From a bacterium UBP6_UBA1209 (GTDB taxonomy: Bacteria; UBP6; UBA1177), in assembly GCA_002309575.1 (NCBI GenBank), contig DBXP01000014.1:1-43270 (forward strand): a stretch of 43,270 nt of DNA. Reading direction: 5' to 3'. The notes beneath the pieces are model-generated. The model did not search any database. It had not been told where the DNA came from and saw only the letters and a program-made list of their open reading frames with translations. The translations under genes were made by a program, and so were the position numbers. Each line of letters starts with the position of its first letter. Position 1 is the first letter of the stretch. This document shows, one piece after another, positions 32,157 through 40,500 of this stretch.

Positions 32157-32897
32157 TTGGACAAACCTGAAGTCATAAATTTCGACAAGGTTTCGTTTTT
32201 TTACGGGAAAAACGAGATCCTGCGCGATGTCACTTTTTCGGTAAAGAAAGAGGATTTTTTTGCGATAATCGGCCCGAACGGCGGCGGAAAGACGACGATC
32301 CTCAGGCTTATGCTCGGCTTTATCAGGCCGACGAGCGGAAAAATCACGGTTTTCGGCGAAGAGCCGGGAAAAAATTTCACGAAAATAGCTTCTGTTCCGC
32401 AGTTTTCCTCACACGACAGGCTTTTTCCGATAACTGTCGAGGAAGTCGTGCTTCAGGGCCTCATCAAATCGACTTCTTTTCTTCCGTTTTACACGAAAAA
32501 CGAGAAGGAAAAGGCAGCCGACGCGATGAAAAAACTCGGTGTTCTGGATCGTGCCGGTGCCCGTTTCGGCGATCTGTCGGGCGGCCTCAAACAGCGCACT
32601 CTCATTGCGAGGGCGATCGTGAGCGATCCTGAGATCCTGCTTCTAGACGAGCCGGTCGCAAGTGTTGACAGCTCGGTCGAAAAGGATATTTACGAAATGC
32701 TTCTCGACATGAACAAAAAAATCACGATCGTCATGGTGTCGCACGACATCGGCTTTGTTTCGAGTTTTGTGAACAAAATCGGCTGCGTGAACAAGATCTT
32801 TGTCGAGCATAATTCAAAAGACGAGATGTGCTGCCTTGAGGAGCATCACGCATACAGCGGAAAAACAACGATGATTCACCATAAGTGCGGGATTTAA
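32157..32897 (+). CDS. znuC: Metal ABC transporter ATPase (ZnuC-like)
   Basis: The 246-residue protein is the ATPase of a metal-uptake ABC system. It has Walker A GPNGGGKTT (39-47), the Q-loop in SVPQF, signature LSGGLKQR, Walker B ILLLDEPVASVD and the switch VSHD. A C-terminal tail (about 215-246) is rich in Cys and His (EMCCLEEHHAY, MIHHKC), which may bind metal. I choose the TTG at 32157, with AGAGGAG four bases upstream; the open frame continues 126 bases further but would read through the octamer array. The permease gene starts directly after its stop. The specific metal (Zn, Mn or Fe) cannot be decided. Confidence 0.88.
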   Translation: MDKPEVINFDKVSFFYGKNEILRDVTFSVKKEDFFAIIGPNGGGKTTILRLMLGFIRPTSGKITVFGEEPGKNFTKIASVPQFSSHDRLFPITVEEVVLQGLIKSTSFLPFYTKNEKEKAADAMKKLGVLDRAGARFGDLSGGLKQRTLIARAIVSDPEILLLDEPVASVDSSVEKDIYEMLLDMNKKITIVMVSHDIGFVSSFVNKIGCVNKIFVEHNSKDEMCCLEEHHAYSGKTTMIHHKCGI

Positions 32898-33716
32898 ATG
32901 GATTTTTTCAGTGCGCTTTCGACATATTCCTTTTTGCAGAATGCAGTCCTTGCGGCGCTTTTTGCGGCGGTTTCGTGCGGGATTTCAGGCACTTTCGTCT
33001 ATGTCAACAGAATCACTTTCATCGCCGGCGGAATCGCGCATGCGGTTTTAGGCGGGGTAGGGGCTGCGGTTTATTTCGGCATTCCGCCGTTTGCGGGTGC
33101 TGTTTTCACTGCGCTTCTTTTCGCAGTCCTGCTCGGAATGATCAGGCTCAGAGCATCGCAGCACGAGGACACGGTGATCGGCGCGATGTGGGCTTGCGGA
33201 ATGTCTGTAGGAATAATTTTCATGTATCTCACGCCGGGTTATGCCGTAAATCTCAACAACTATCTTTTCGGCAACATCCTTCTCGTTTCGAAAGGGGACA
33301 TCACGGCGCTTTCGGTGCTTGCGGCGCTTGTCATAGTTCTTACGGCACTCTTTTTCAGGCAGTTCAAGGCTGTCAGTTTCGATGAGGAAAACGCGACTCT
33401 GCACGGTGTTAAATCGTCTCTGATTTATATTCTCATGCTTTCTGTGATCGCGCTCACGGTCGTCGTTCTGATGAAAGTCGTAGGACTAATTTTAGTCATC
33501 GCGTTCATGAGCCTTCCCGCCGCGACAGCCGCTATTTTCCAAAGGAAAGTGGGGGGCATAATAGTTCTTTCCATAATTCTCAGCTTCATTTTCAGCATGA
33601 GCGGGCTCTTTGTTTCATATTCGTGGAATCTGCCGACCGGAGCGGTGATCACGCTGGTTTCGGGCGCGGTTTACGCTGTCGCGCTTTTGTTTGTCAAAAT
33701 CAGAGATAAATTTTAA
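32898..33716 (+). CDS. znuB: Metal ABC transporter permease (ZnuB-like)
   Basis: The 272-residue protein belongs to the ABC-3 permease family, with about eight membrane helices. It contains the family segments VYVNRITFIAGGIAHAVLGG near residue 35 and KVVGLILVIAFMSLPAATA near residue 190. It would form the channel for the ATPase encoded just upstream; the start lies directly at the znuC stop. No ZnuA-type binding protein gene is present, so that component must lie elsewhere. The gene converges on the lipoprotein gene with no bases between the two stops. Confidence 0.9.
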   Translation: MDFFSALSTYSFLQNAVLAALFAAVSCGISGTFVYVNRITFIAGGIAHAVLGGVGAAVYFGIPPFAGAVFTALLFAVLLGMIRLRASQHEDTVIGAMWACGMSVGIIFMYLTPGYAVNLNNYLFGNILLVSKGDITALSVLAALVIVLTALFFRQFKAVSFDEENATLHGVKSSLIYILMLSVIALTVVVLMKVVGLILVIAFMSLPAATAAIFQRKVGGIIVLSIILSFIFSMSGLFVSYSWNLPTGAVITLVSGAVYAVALLFVKIRDKF

Positions 33717-34886
33717 TTATTTGCAGCTTTTGCCGTCAGCGGCGCAGCCGCGTGTGCATTTTTCACCGAAATAGGAGAACTTGAGAGAGCCTTTGCTTGT
33801 CGGAATGCAGAAGTCGTACGTCGTGGCGTAGACAGTTTCGTTTTCTTTGACGACAGTGGTGCAGGTTTTCGATGAGGATCCGCTGTCGTCGCATGACGGG
33901 TGGCATCCGGCGACATTATTCATTGCGTTTGTATCCTGAAGGTCGAATGTCGTTATGCAGGTGTTGCTTCCGCAGTTGCTGCGGGTGACTCTGCCGGAAT
34001 AGCAGAAAACGGCGGTGTTTCCTTCGCAGAATTCCTGAAAAGTTTCGTCGCATACTGCGTTCGTGTTGTTTTTCTGTTCCGGCGGGATTTCGGCCAGACC
34101 ACGGCATGAAGTGCTGTTTTTGCAGGGTGAATCGCATTGTTCCTCGGTGGTTCTGTTGGTGTCGTCGAACAGGAAGTTGCCTTTGCTTGTTTTCAGGCAC
34201 ATATCGTGTATGAGAGTTCCCATAACGAGGCTTTTTGAGTCGTCTTCAGAGAAGTAGGTCTTTCCGCGGCAGGTCGTCGATGTTTCGCCGGCTTTGTTGC
34301 ATTTGCTGTAACATTCGGCGTAGTTTTTGTCACCGTAGTTGTCGTAAAGTCCGACTGTCGTAATGCAGGTCATAGTTCCGCAGGTGGAACGCTTGACAAC
34401 GGATTCTTTGCAGTAAACGACGTCGTTTCCGTCGCAGAATTCGACAAAAGTGTCAAAATCGCATTCGTCTCCCGTATTGTTTTTCTGTTCCGGCGGAACT
34501 GGGTTAAGGTTTTCGTTTGCCGTAAATTCGCTGTCCGGATCCGGTTCATTGTCGTTTGTCTCTGTATCGGTGTCGGTCTGCGGAACATCTGTGTCGCCGT
34601 CTGTGTCGCCGGCCGAATCGCTCTCATCGGGAACTGTGTCGGTTTTGTCAGCATCATCGGCAGTGTCCGCGCTGTCGTCCGGCTGGGAATCTCCGGAATC
34701 GGTTTTGCCGTTGTCGTCGGCAGTTTCAGTTTTGCCGGAATCGTTGTCCGGAGCGGTTTCGTCTGTATCGGAACCGATTTCATCTGTGTCATTTTGTTCC
34801 TCGTTTTCAGTTTTTTTGCTGTCGCCGCATGAAACAAGGAAAATCATGGCGATTGCCGCAAGCGGAATTAGAAAAAACTTTTTCAT
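33717..34886 (-). CDS. Lipoprotein with acidic linker and a duplicated Cys-rich module
   Basis: The 389-residue protein has a lipoprotein signal with Cys20 (LVSC), an acidic Asp/Thr/Ser linker (about 24-125), and then two copies of a module of about 125 residues. Each copy starts PPEQKNNT, continues with a C-x-FxEFC-GN stretch, then R-CG--TCITT, then further cysteines, and ends with TSKGxxxF and a C-terminal C--PC or C-RGC. The even, conserved cysteines suggest disulfides. I know no family for this module. It is the last of three adjacent exported-protein genes on this strand that share a promoter design, and likely faces the periplasm or the cell surface. Confidence 0.82.
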   Translation of the reverse strand: MKKFFLIPLAAIAMIFLVSCGDSKKTENEEQNDTDEIGSDTDETAPDNDSGKTETADDNGKTDSGDSQPDDSADTADDADKTDTVPDESDSAGDTDGDTDVPQTDTDTETNDNEPDPDSEFTANENLNPVPPEQKNNTGDECDFDTFVEFCDGNDVVYCKESVVKRSTCGTMTCITTVGLYDNYGDKNYAECYSKCNKAGETSTTCRGKTYFSEDDSKSLVMGTLIHDMCLKTSKGNFLFDDTNRTTEEQCDSPCKNSTSCRGLAEIPPEQKNNTNAVCDETFQEFCEGNTAVFCYSGRVTRSNCGSNTCITTFDLQDTNAMNNVAGCHPSCDDSGSSSKTCTTVVKENETVYATTYDFCIPTSKGSLKFSYFGEKCTRGCAADGKSCK

Positions 34887-34929
34887 AAAAGACCTCCGAA
34901 AGTATTATTGAACAGATAAAAAACGGATT

Positions 34930-34958
34930 ATTTTAGCCAAAACCTGATTTTGTGAAAG
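34930..34958 (-). promoter_or_regulatory. Promoter of the duplicated-module lipoprotein
   Basis: On the minus strand CTTTCA (34958-34953), 17 bases, then TAAAAT (34935-34930), followed by AATCC. Five A residues precede CTTTCA. The same layout stands before the genes starting at 35880 and 37354. Confidence 0.5.
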
Positions 34959-34971
34959 TTTTTCCTGCGCC

Positions 34972-35880
34972 TCAAAGTTCGGGATCGAGGCATGGTTCTT
35001 TGCCGCATGTTCCGCAGCAGCCGTCGTTTGCGCCGCATTCTTTTTGGTTGCAGTCGGGGGTGCAGCTGGTATGAGCTTCGATCGCGGTTTCGATTTCAAG
35101 ACATTCGCCGTGTTTGACCGGCGTGGAAAATCCGCCGTTGAAATCCGATTCGATGAGTTTGACCGAAAGCAATGCCGTGAAACTGCATGTGAGATCGACT
35201 GAATAGATCGTCAGAGTCCCTTTTTTCTGAAAAAAGAACTTTTCACCGTCTGTGTTGCGGTCCTGGAAAACCGAAGCGCATTCAAGGCAGGTCCAGTATT
35301 TCGAGTTGTGCTGCATGGCATCACGTTTTTCAAGATCGTAGGTCCCGACAGCGACATACGGATCGGTTTCTACACGGTGATGGTCGATTCTGAGCTCGAA
35401 CCAGTCAGGAATTTCGGGGTCGCCGAGCATATTGCCTTCGATTTGCACGGAATAAGTCGTCGCCGGAACGCTTCCCGAGAATTTTTCTTCCGGATCAAGC
35501 GAAAAACCGGTGCAGTCAACAAGTTCGTATTCGTCGTCCTCGTCCTCGTCATCTTCTTCCGCTGCGTCGGGCTGTTCGCTGCCGGAATCACCGTCTGTTT
35601 CGTCATCTGTATCGTCATCTGTTTTGTCATCGTCCGGCATTCCGCTGTCGTCAAAATCATTTTCTTCACCGGTTTTATCTTCGTCATCCGCGGCATTTTC
35701 AATATTGTCAGAGGTCTCTTTGTCTGAATCTCTGTCGCTGCCGCCGTTTTCCGCCTGATTAGCGCCGTCGGCATCGTCATTTACGGCGTATTCGTCGTAA
35801 ACATTCTCTTTTTCGCCGCCGCATGCGGTCAGAAACACCGCAAAAACAAGAAAAAAAAGAATTTTGATCGAAATTTTCAT
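34972..35880 (-). CDS. Lipoprotein with acidic linker and a Cys-rich beta domain (paralogue of 36038-37354)
   Basis: The 302-residue protein has a lipoprotein signal with Cys20 (LTAC) and a very acidic linker (about 24-115) of Asp, Glu, Ser and Thr. The C-terminal domain (about 116-302) begins CTGFSLDPEE, has TYDLEKRDA, a C-x2-C pair (WTCLECASVF), FFFQKKGTLTIYSVDL, and ends CLEIETAIEAHTSC, then CTPDC, CCGTCG and CLDPEL. The same sequence landmarks occur in the protein at 36038-37354, so they share a domain. I do not recognise it from a named family. Likely a cell-surface protein. Confidence 0.8.
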   Translation of the reverse strand: MKISIKILFFLVFAVFLTACGGEKENVYDEYAVNDDADGANQAENGGSDRDSDKETSDNIENAADDEDKTGEENDFDDSGMPDDDKTDDDTDDETDGDSGSEQPDAAEEDDEDEDDEYELVDCTGFSLDPEEKFSGSVPATTYSVQIEGNMLGDPEIPDWFELRIDHHRVETDPYVAVGTYDLEKRDAMQHNSKYWTCLECASVFQDRNTDGEKFFFQKKGTLTIYSVDLTCSFTALLSVKLIESDFNGGFSTPVKHGECLEIETAIEAHTSCTPDCNQKECGANDGCCGTCGKEPCLDPEL

Positions 35881-35913
35881 GAAAACCTCTCACTTAAGAA
35901 ATAAAGCCGGATG

Positions 35914-35942
35914 ATTTTATAAAAAAGAGTTTTGATTAAAAG
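35914..35942 (-). promoter_or_regulatory. Promoter of the 34972 lipoprotein
   Basis: On the minus strand CTTTTA (35942-35937), 17 bases, TAAAAT (35919-35914), followed by CATCC; six A residues precede CTTTTA. The twelve bases AAAAAACTTTTA are identical to those before the gene starting at 37354. Confidence 0.55.
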
Positions 35943-35988
35943 TTTTTTCAAGTTGCTACTTTTTTAAGAAGAAAAATAGGTGAAAGGT

Positions 35989-36013
35989 AAAAAAAAGGGC
36001 GCCGAAGCGCCCT
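35989..36013 (-). terminator. Intrinsic terminator with UUCG loop
   Basis: Read on the minus strand, AGGGCGC, TTCG, GCGCCCT forms a seven-base-pair stem with a stable UUCG tetraloop, followed by a run of seven further T residues. It follows the stop of the gene at 36038-37354 by about 25 bases and separates it from the next lipoprotein gene. Confidence 0.9.
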
Positions 36014-36037
36014 GAAAATCTGAAAGGTGAGCAACTA

Positions 36038-37354
36038 CTAGAGTGTTACGACAGAGCAGCCGCTGGAATCCTTATCTTCCTTTTCCGGAGTTGCATCGTC
36101 GTCAGAAGCTGCATCGTCGTCTGAAGGTGTTGCATCAGTGCCGTCTGAAGGAGCACTGCCGGTGTCGCCTGGAACTTCGGTATCAGTGGTGTCGCCTGGA
36201 ACTTCAGTATCATCGGTGTCAGCGGTGTCATCAGGATTGCTGCCTGTATCGCCGGTGTCAGCAGGATCGCTGCCTGTATCGCCGGTGTCAGCAGGATCGC
36301 TGCCTGTATCATTGCCAGCAGGATAAGAGAATGTAACATCTTTGATGTCGTAGCATTTTCCGCCTGCAACTTCTGTTGAAATCCATGTGCTGGAGTCTAC
36401 AGTAACCTCAACAAGTCTTACTTTGTTGAGTGAAGCATTGATTGCGCCGGTAGCATCGTTGAAAGATGTTACATTTACTTTACCGCTCTTCTGGAAGTAA
36501 CGTCTGCCGATACCGGTCATAGAACCTTCATCATCAACCGTAGTTTCTTCGAAAAGCTGCATGCATACGGTGCAGTCAGTATAGTTCGTGTCTGCAAGGT
36601 CATATTCGCCGGCTTCGATTACATCGTAAAGCTCGAAAGTGGTGTAGTCGCTGCTGACAACAGCCGGAGTGTGATTGAAATTGTATGAGTATTCACCGTA
36701 ATCAGCGTCAGCGTAAGCGTCGCTGATTTTGCCAAGTGTGATCTGCGTGCACTCGTACTCTACACATGATTTCTGATCTTCGCTGCATGCAAGATCTCCG
36801 CAACCTTCGCCGCATGTTCCGCCGCAACCGTCGTCACCGCAGATTTTGCCTGTGCAGTCGGGAACGCATACACCGCTGTCGAAAGAAGCACTTTCGATTT
36901 CTAAGCATGCACCATCGTCAAGGAAGTAAACGTTTGTATCGTCGTCCTCTTCTCCAAATTCGAATTCGGCGAGAACAACGCTGATGGTTCCTTTAATGTT
37001 GAATTTTGCATCGACTTCGTCGACTTTCAAAGTTCCGCTCTTCTGGAAGAATGTTTTCGTGAAATAGCCTTCGTCATCCGGATCGGTATAGGCAAGGACA
37101 CATTCCGTGCAGTTGAGGTCGGAGTTTCCTTTACTTCCGAGATCGTAAGTTCCGGGAAGTACTGAGCCTGATTGGTTGAGAGTCATAATAAGAGACTTTT
37201 CGTAATCTGCGGAATCTACACGATACCTGTTTGCATAGTTATACTGTGCGAATTTCGACCAGTCAAGTGACAAACCGGTACACTCGCCGGCAAACAGGTT
37301 GAGTGAAAGCATGCTTATAAAAGCTGCAATCGTTAAAGCGAAGAATTTTTTCAT
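36038..37354 (-). CDS. Exported protein with two Cys-rich beta domains and an acidic repeat tail ending in SSGC
   Basis: The 438-residue protein has a signal peptide (about 1-22, without a lipobox). Domain 1 (about 24-200) starts CTGLSLDWSK and has YDLGSKGN, FFQKSGTLKVDEVD and CLEIESASFDSGVCVPDC. A second copy (about 200-345) starts CTQITLGKIS and has YDLADTN, YFQKSGKVNVTSF and CYDIKDVTF. The same domain occurs once in the lipoprotein at 34972-35880. A repetitive Asp/Thr/Gly/Ser tail follows and ends DKDSSGCSVVTL. That resembles the Cys motif of C-terminal sorting tails, but no membrane helix follows it here. GGAGG lies seven bases before the ATG, and a UUCG terminator follows the gene. Confidence 0.82.
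   Translation of the reverse strand: MKKFFALTIAAFISMLSLNLFAGECTGLSLDWSKFAQYNYANRYRVDSADYEKSLIMTLNQSGSVLPGTYDLGSKGNSDLNCTECVLAYTDPDDEGYFTKTFFQKSGTLKVDEVDAKFNIKGTISVVLAEFEFGEEDDDTNVYFLDDGACLEIESASFDSGVCVPDCTGKICGDDGCGGTCGEGCGDLACSEDQKSCVEYECTQITLGKISDAYADADYGEYSYNFNHTPAVVSSDYTTFELYDVIEAGEYDLADTNYTDCTVCMQLFEETTVDDEGSMTGIGRRYFQKSGKVNVTSFNDATGAINASLNKVRLVEVTVDSSTWISTEVAGGKCYDIKDVTFSYPAGNDTGSDPADTGDTGSDPADTGDTGSNPDDTADTDDTEVPGDTTDTEVPGDTGSAPSDGTDATPSDDDAASDDDATPEKEDKDSSGCSVVTL
36241..36300. repeat. Two exact 30-base tandem repeats inside the tail
   Basis: The 30 bases at 36241-36270 recur exactly at 36271-36300, with partial copies on both sides. They encode the ten-residue unit TGSDPADTGD in the tail of the 36038 protein. 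Confidence 0.9.
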
Positions 37355-37391
37355 AATAAACCTCCAAAAAGTTAAAAAACCAAAACAGAGA

Positions 37392-37420
37392 ATTATAATG
37401 ACAAACCTGAAAAATAAAAG
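37392..37420 (-). promoter_or_regulatory. Promoter of the 36038 protein
   Basis: On the minus strand CTTTTA (37420-37415), 17 bases, TATAAT (37397-37392), about 38 bases before the ATG. Six A residues precede CTTTTA, giving the same 12-mer as at 35937-35948. Confidence 0.6.
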
Positions 37421-37444
37421 TTTTTTAAATCAATCTGATTCAAG

Positions 37445-37472
37445 TTGATTTTTATCTTTTTTCTGCTAAAAT
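37445..37472 (+). promoter_or_regulatory. Promoter of the 1080-residue exported protein
   Basis: TTGATT (37445-37450), 16 bases, TAAAAT (37467-37472), followed by TTTCC, 48 bases before the ATG at 37521. Confidence 0.55.
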
Positions 37473-37520
37473 TTTCCAATTTTGTGTTCTCTGTTTTTTG
37501 GTTTTACTATTGGAGGTATT

Positions 37521-40500
37521 ATGAAAAACGCGAAGTTCGTTATGTTTTTTATGATTCTTTTTGCTGTCTCCGCCCTTTCTGCCGAGGTTTACGGCAACAT
37601 GATCGGCGGCGAACCGGCTGAAAGCTGGGAAGACGGCGGACAGGATTTCTTCGTAATGTTCAATTCCAATCTTGACGACAAGTTCATTTTCGAGGGTGAG
37701 GAACTCAAGAATCCCGACGAAACTGACCAGTCGAAAAAGATTGCTGTGAACCCGCAGGGTGATACCTGCCTCGAAGAAAGCAAATTCACACTTGACAAAT
37801 TCCATATTCCGGAAGACGCGATTATCGAAAAGGCGTATCTCATCTGGATGGGCGCTGTCGATCCTGAAAAGCTTGACGAGCCGACCGACAACGAGGTCTT
37901 CTTTTCTTTCGAGCAGGCGGCGGATCCGTCAGTAAAGGTCGTCCGCAACAACGACGAAGGCAACACTCCGATCACAGCTCCCGAAGCGAAAAAAATTCCT
38001 AACCTTGATTATGAAGGCTACAAGGCTTCTTTCGGTTTCGAAGGTCTTACCTATAAAGACGAAGTAGAGATCGGTTGCTCTGAGACCGCACACGGTACCC
38101 CGGAAAAGGATTTCAGACTCGGATATTTCACATATCGTGTAGATATCACCGATTTCTTCAACGAAATTTATGCAAAGAACAAAGAAAAAGGTCATCAGGA
38201 AGGTAGCGGCGAATACTACGGAACCTATACTTTCAGCGGTCTTGACTGCACGGAGCACGACGCTTACAAATGCAAGACCACGATGGTCAGCGCATGGTCG
38301 GTCTTCTTCATTTACCGTTCAAAACACATCAAACCGAAAAAGATCTACTTCTATAACGGTCTTTCGTTCGTTTACGGCATCGAATCGACAGCGAAGGTAA
38401 GCGGTTTCGAGCTTCCGAACTTCCCGACGATGCGTCTTACCACGATGATCGCGGAAGGCGACCCGAGCCTTGTAAAGCCGGAACTTGCAAATATCGAGGA
38501 AATTTCGCTCATGGGTGAAAACGCGGAGCGTCCGTACATGCTTTACAACGACTGCAACCCGATGACGAGCTACAACGACACGACAGTCAGCTACTACGAG
38601 GTCTACAACTCGATTTCGTCAATCGTCAACTGGGATCCGGCCGCGGAAGAGAGCAATAAGCTCAAATGCGTTTCCGGTGCGGACGAGGGCGTAAACTACG
38701 GTATCGACGTCGACACATTCCTGCTTGACAGCGAGAACGACCCGAACCTTCAGGAACATCTTCTTAAAGGCAACAAGTCGATGGATGTCAGACTTTCTGT
38801 CAACCAGGACGCGATTTTTACCAACTTCATGGTTCTTTCGGTCGATATCAAAGGTTCGAACTTCGATATTCCCGACGAGGATGAGAAATATTTCTGCGCA
38901 TGTCCTTCGACAGATGCGAGCGCGACGGACTACTACTGTCCTGGTTCCGACAAGAACAGAGAATTCTTCTATCTTGTAAAAGTTCAGAACTGGGGCGAGG
39001 ACGAAGCTGAATCTGTCAGGATTGCCGATGAACTCGACTCTCAGCTCGTCTATGTTCCGGGCACGACCGCAATGGCTACGAACTGCCGCAAAGCGACAAA
39101 GGACGACGAAACCAAGAAAGGCGACATCTGCGACGACTGGAAGCCGATCCCCGACAAAGAAGGCGAGGGCAACGCGAGATTCCCGCTTTCCGGCAAAGGC
39201 TACAAGCTCAGCGACAAAATGCGCCAGTGCTATATGGAAGGCGAGAAAAAAGTCTGCCTCGACAAGATCCTTGTCAGATACAAAGTAAAACCGAAACCGC
39301 TTGCTGAAATCGGTAAGAACGCCGTATTTTCTAACATCGCGGAACTCAGTGATTCGAAGAGCGATTCTCCGTACAAAACCAACCGTTCATACCCGCTCAA
39401 GCTGAAACCGGGAAGCTGTGTTCCTGTAGCTTCATGCGCGACGCCGACTGAAGAAATGTGCGGCGGTGTCAAGAACGACAAGGAATGCGGTGAGGAAGGT
39501 CTGCCGCAATGCGGAACAGGTTATGTCTGCGAAAACTTCAAATGCAAGGATGACCCGGAAACGATGTGTTCTGCTGCCGAACTCACTCTTGCTCCCGGCA
39601 AAAACACTCCGCCGGTAGATACCAACACCATAATCGCGAAGGACAACAACGGTCTTCCGCTTGTTCTCGGCCAGTTCACGCTTCAGGCTTCGAACTGTGA
39701 CGAAGGCAAAGTTTTCAACTTCGACGCTTTCAGTGTCCGTTACGATACGAAATCTGACGACAAGTTCAGCTTCTCGGAAGTCGAACTTATTTACGACAAG
39801 GACGGAAACGGCATATACGACGAAACAGCGGGCGACAAGATCATCAGCGCCAGCGTTGACGAGAACCCGAACAACGAATTCTATATTTCGGTCAAATCGA
39901 ATGCTAAAAAGTATATAGGTAAAGAACTCAGCTACTTCCTTGTCAGGGCTAAAGTCGACTACAAAAAAGAGGAAGTTGCCAAAAATACTTCTTTCCGTTT
40001 CTTCCTTGAAAGCGGCGCAGTCCGTGCGAATGCGACCGACGACGGCAATACCGCCAAAGTAACTTTCGAGAAGAACAAGGACGAGATCGAATTCGCGACA
40101 TTCTATCTCGAGCCGACAGGCAACTACTTCATCATCACGATCGGCGCACACGATCCTTCTGTTCCGCCGATTTCGGAAATGAACGGCGGCATTCCTGTAA
40201 TGCAGCTCAGAACGAAGGCTGTAGAAGTCGCAAATACGGTAAAGACCATGATAATCAAAATTCCGTCGGATACTTATGTTAAGTTCGGCGACAAGAACGG
40301 CATAAAGGGCATTTCTTTGTGGATCGACTCAAACAACGACGGAAAGGGCGACACCAAGATCGCTGAGAAAACAACATTTGAATCGGGCGAGTCGAGCAAG
40401 ATAACATTCAAGAGTTCCGATTTCTCGAAGCCGCTGAAATATGAGGCAGGTGAGGAGAAATATCTCGTTGTCAACGTCGATTTCAACATGGCGAAATCCG

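Noticed and set aside
36221..36310. Regular 30-base repeats that might suggest a CRISPR array
   Set aside because: The copies are head to tail without spacers and lie in frame in a coding tail.
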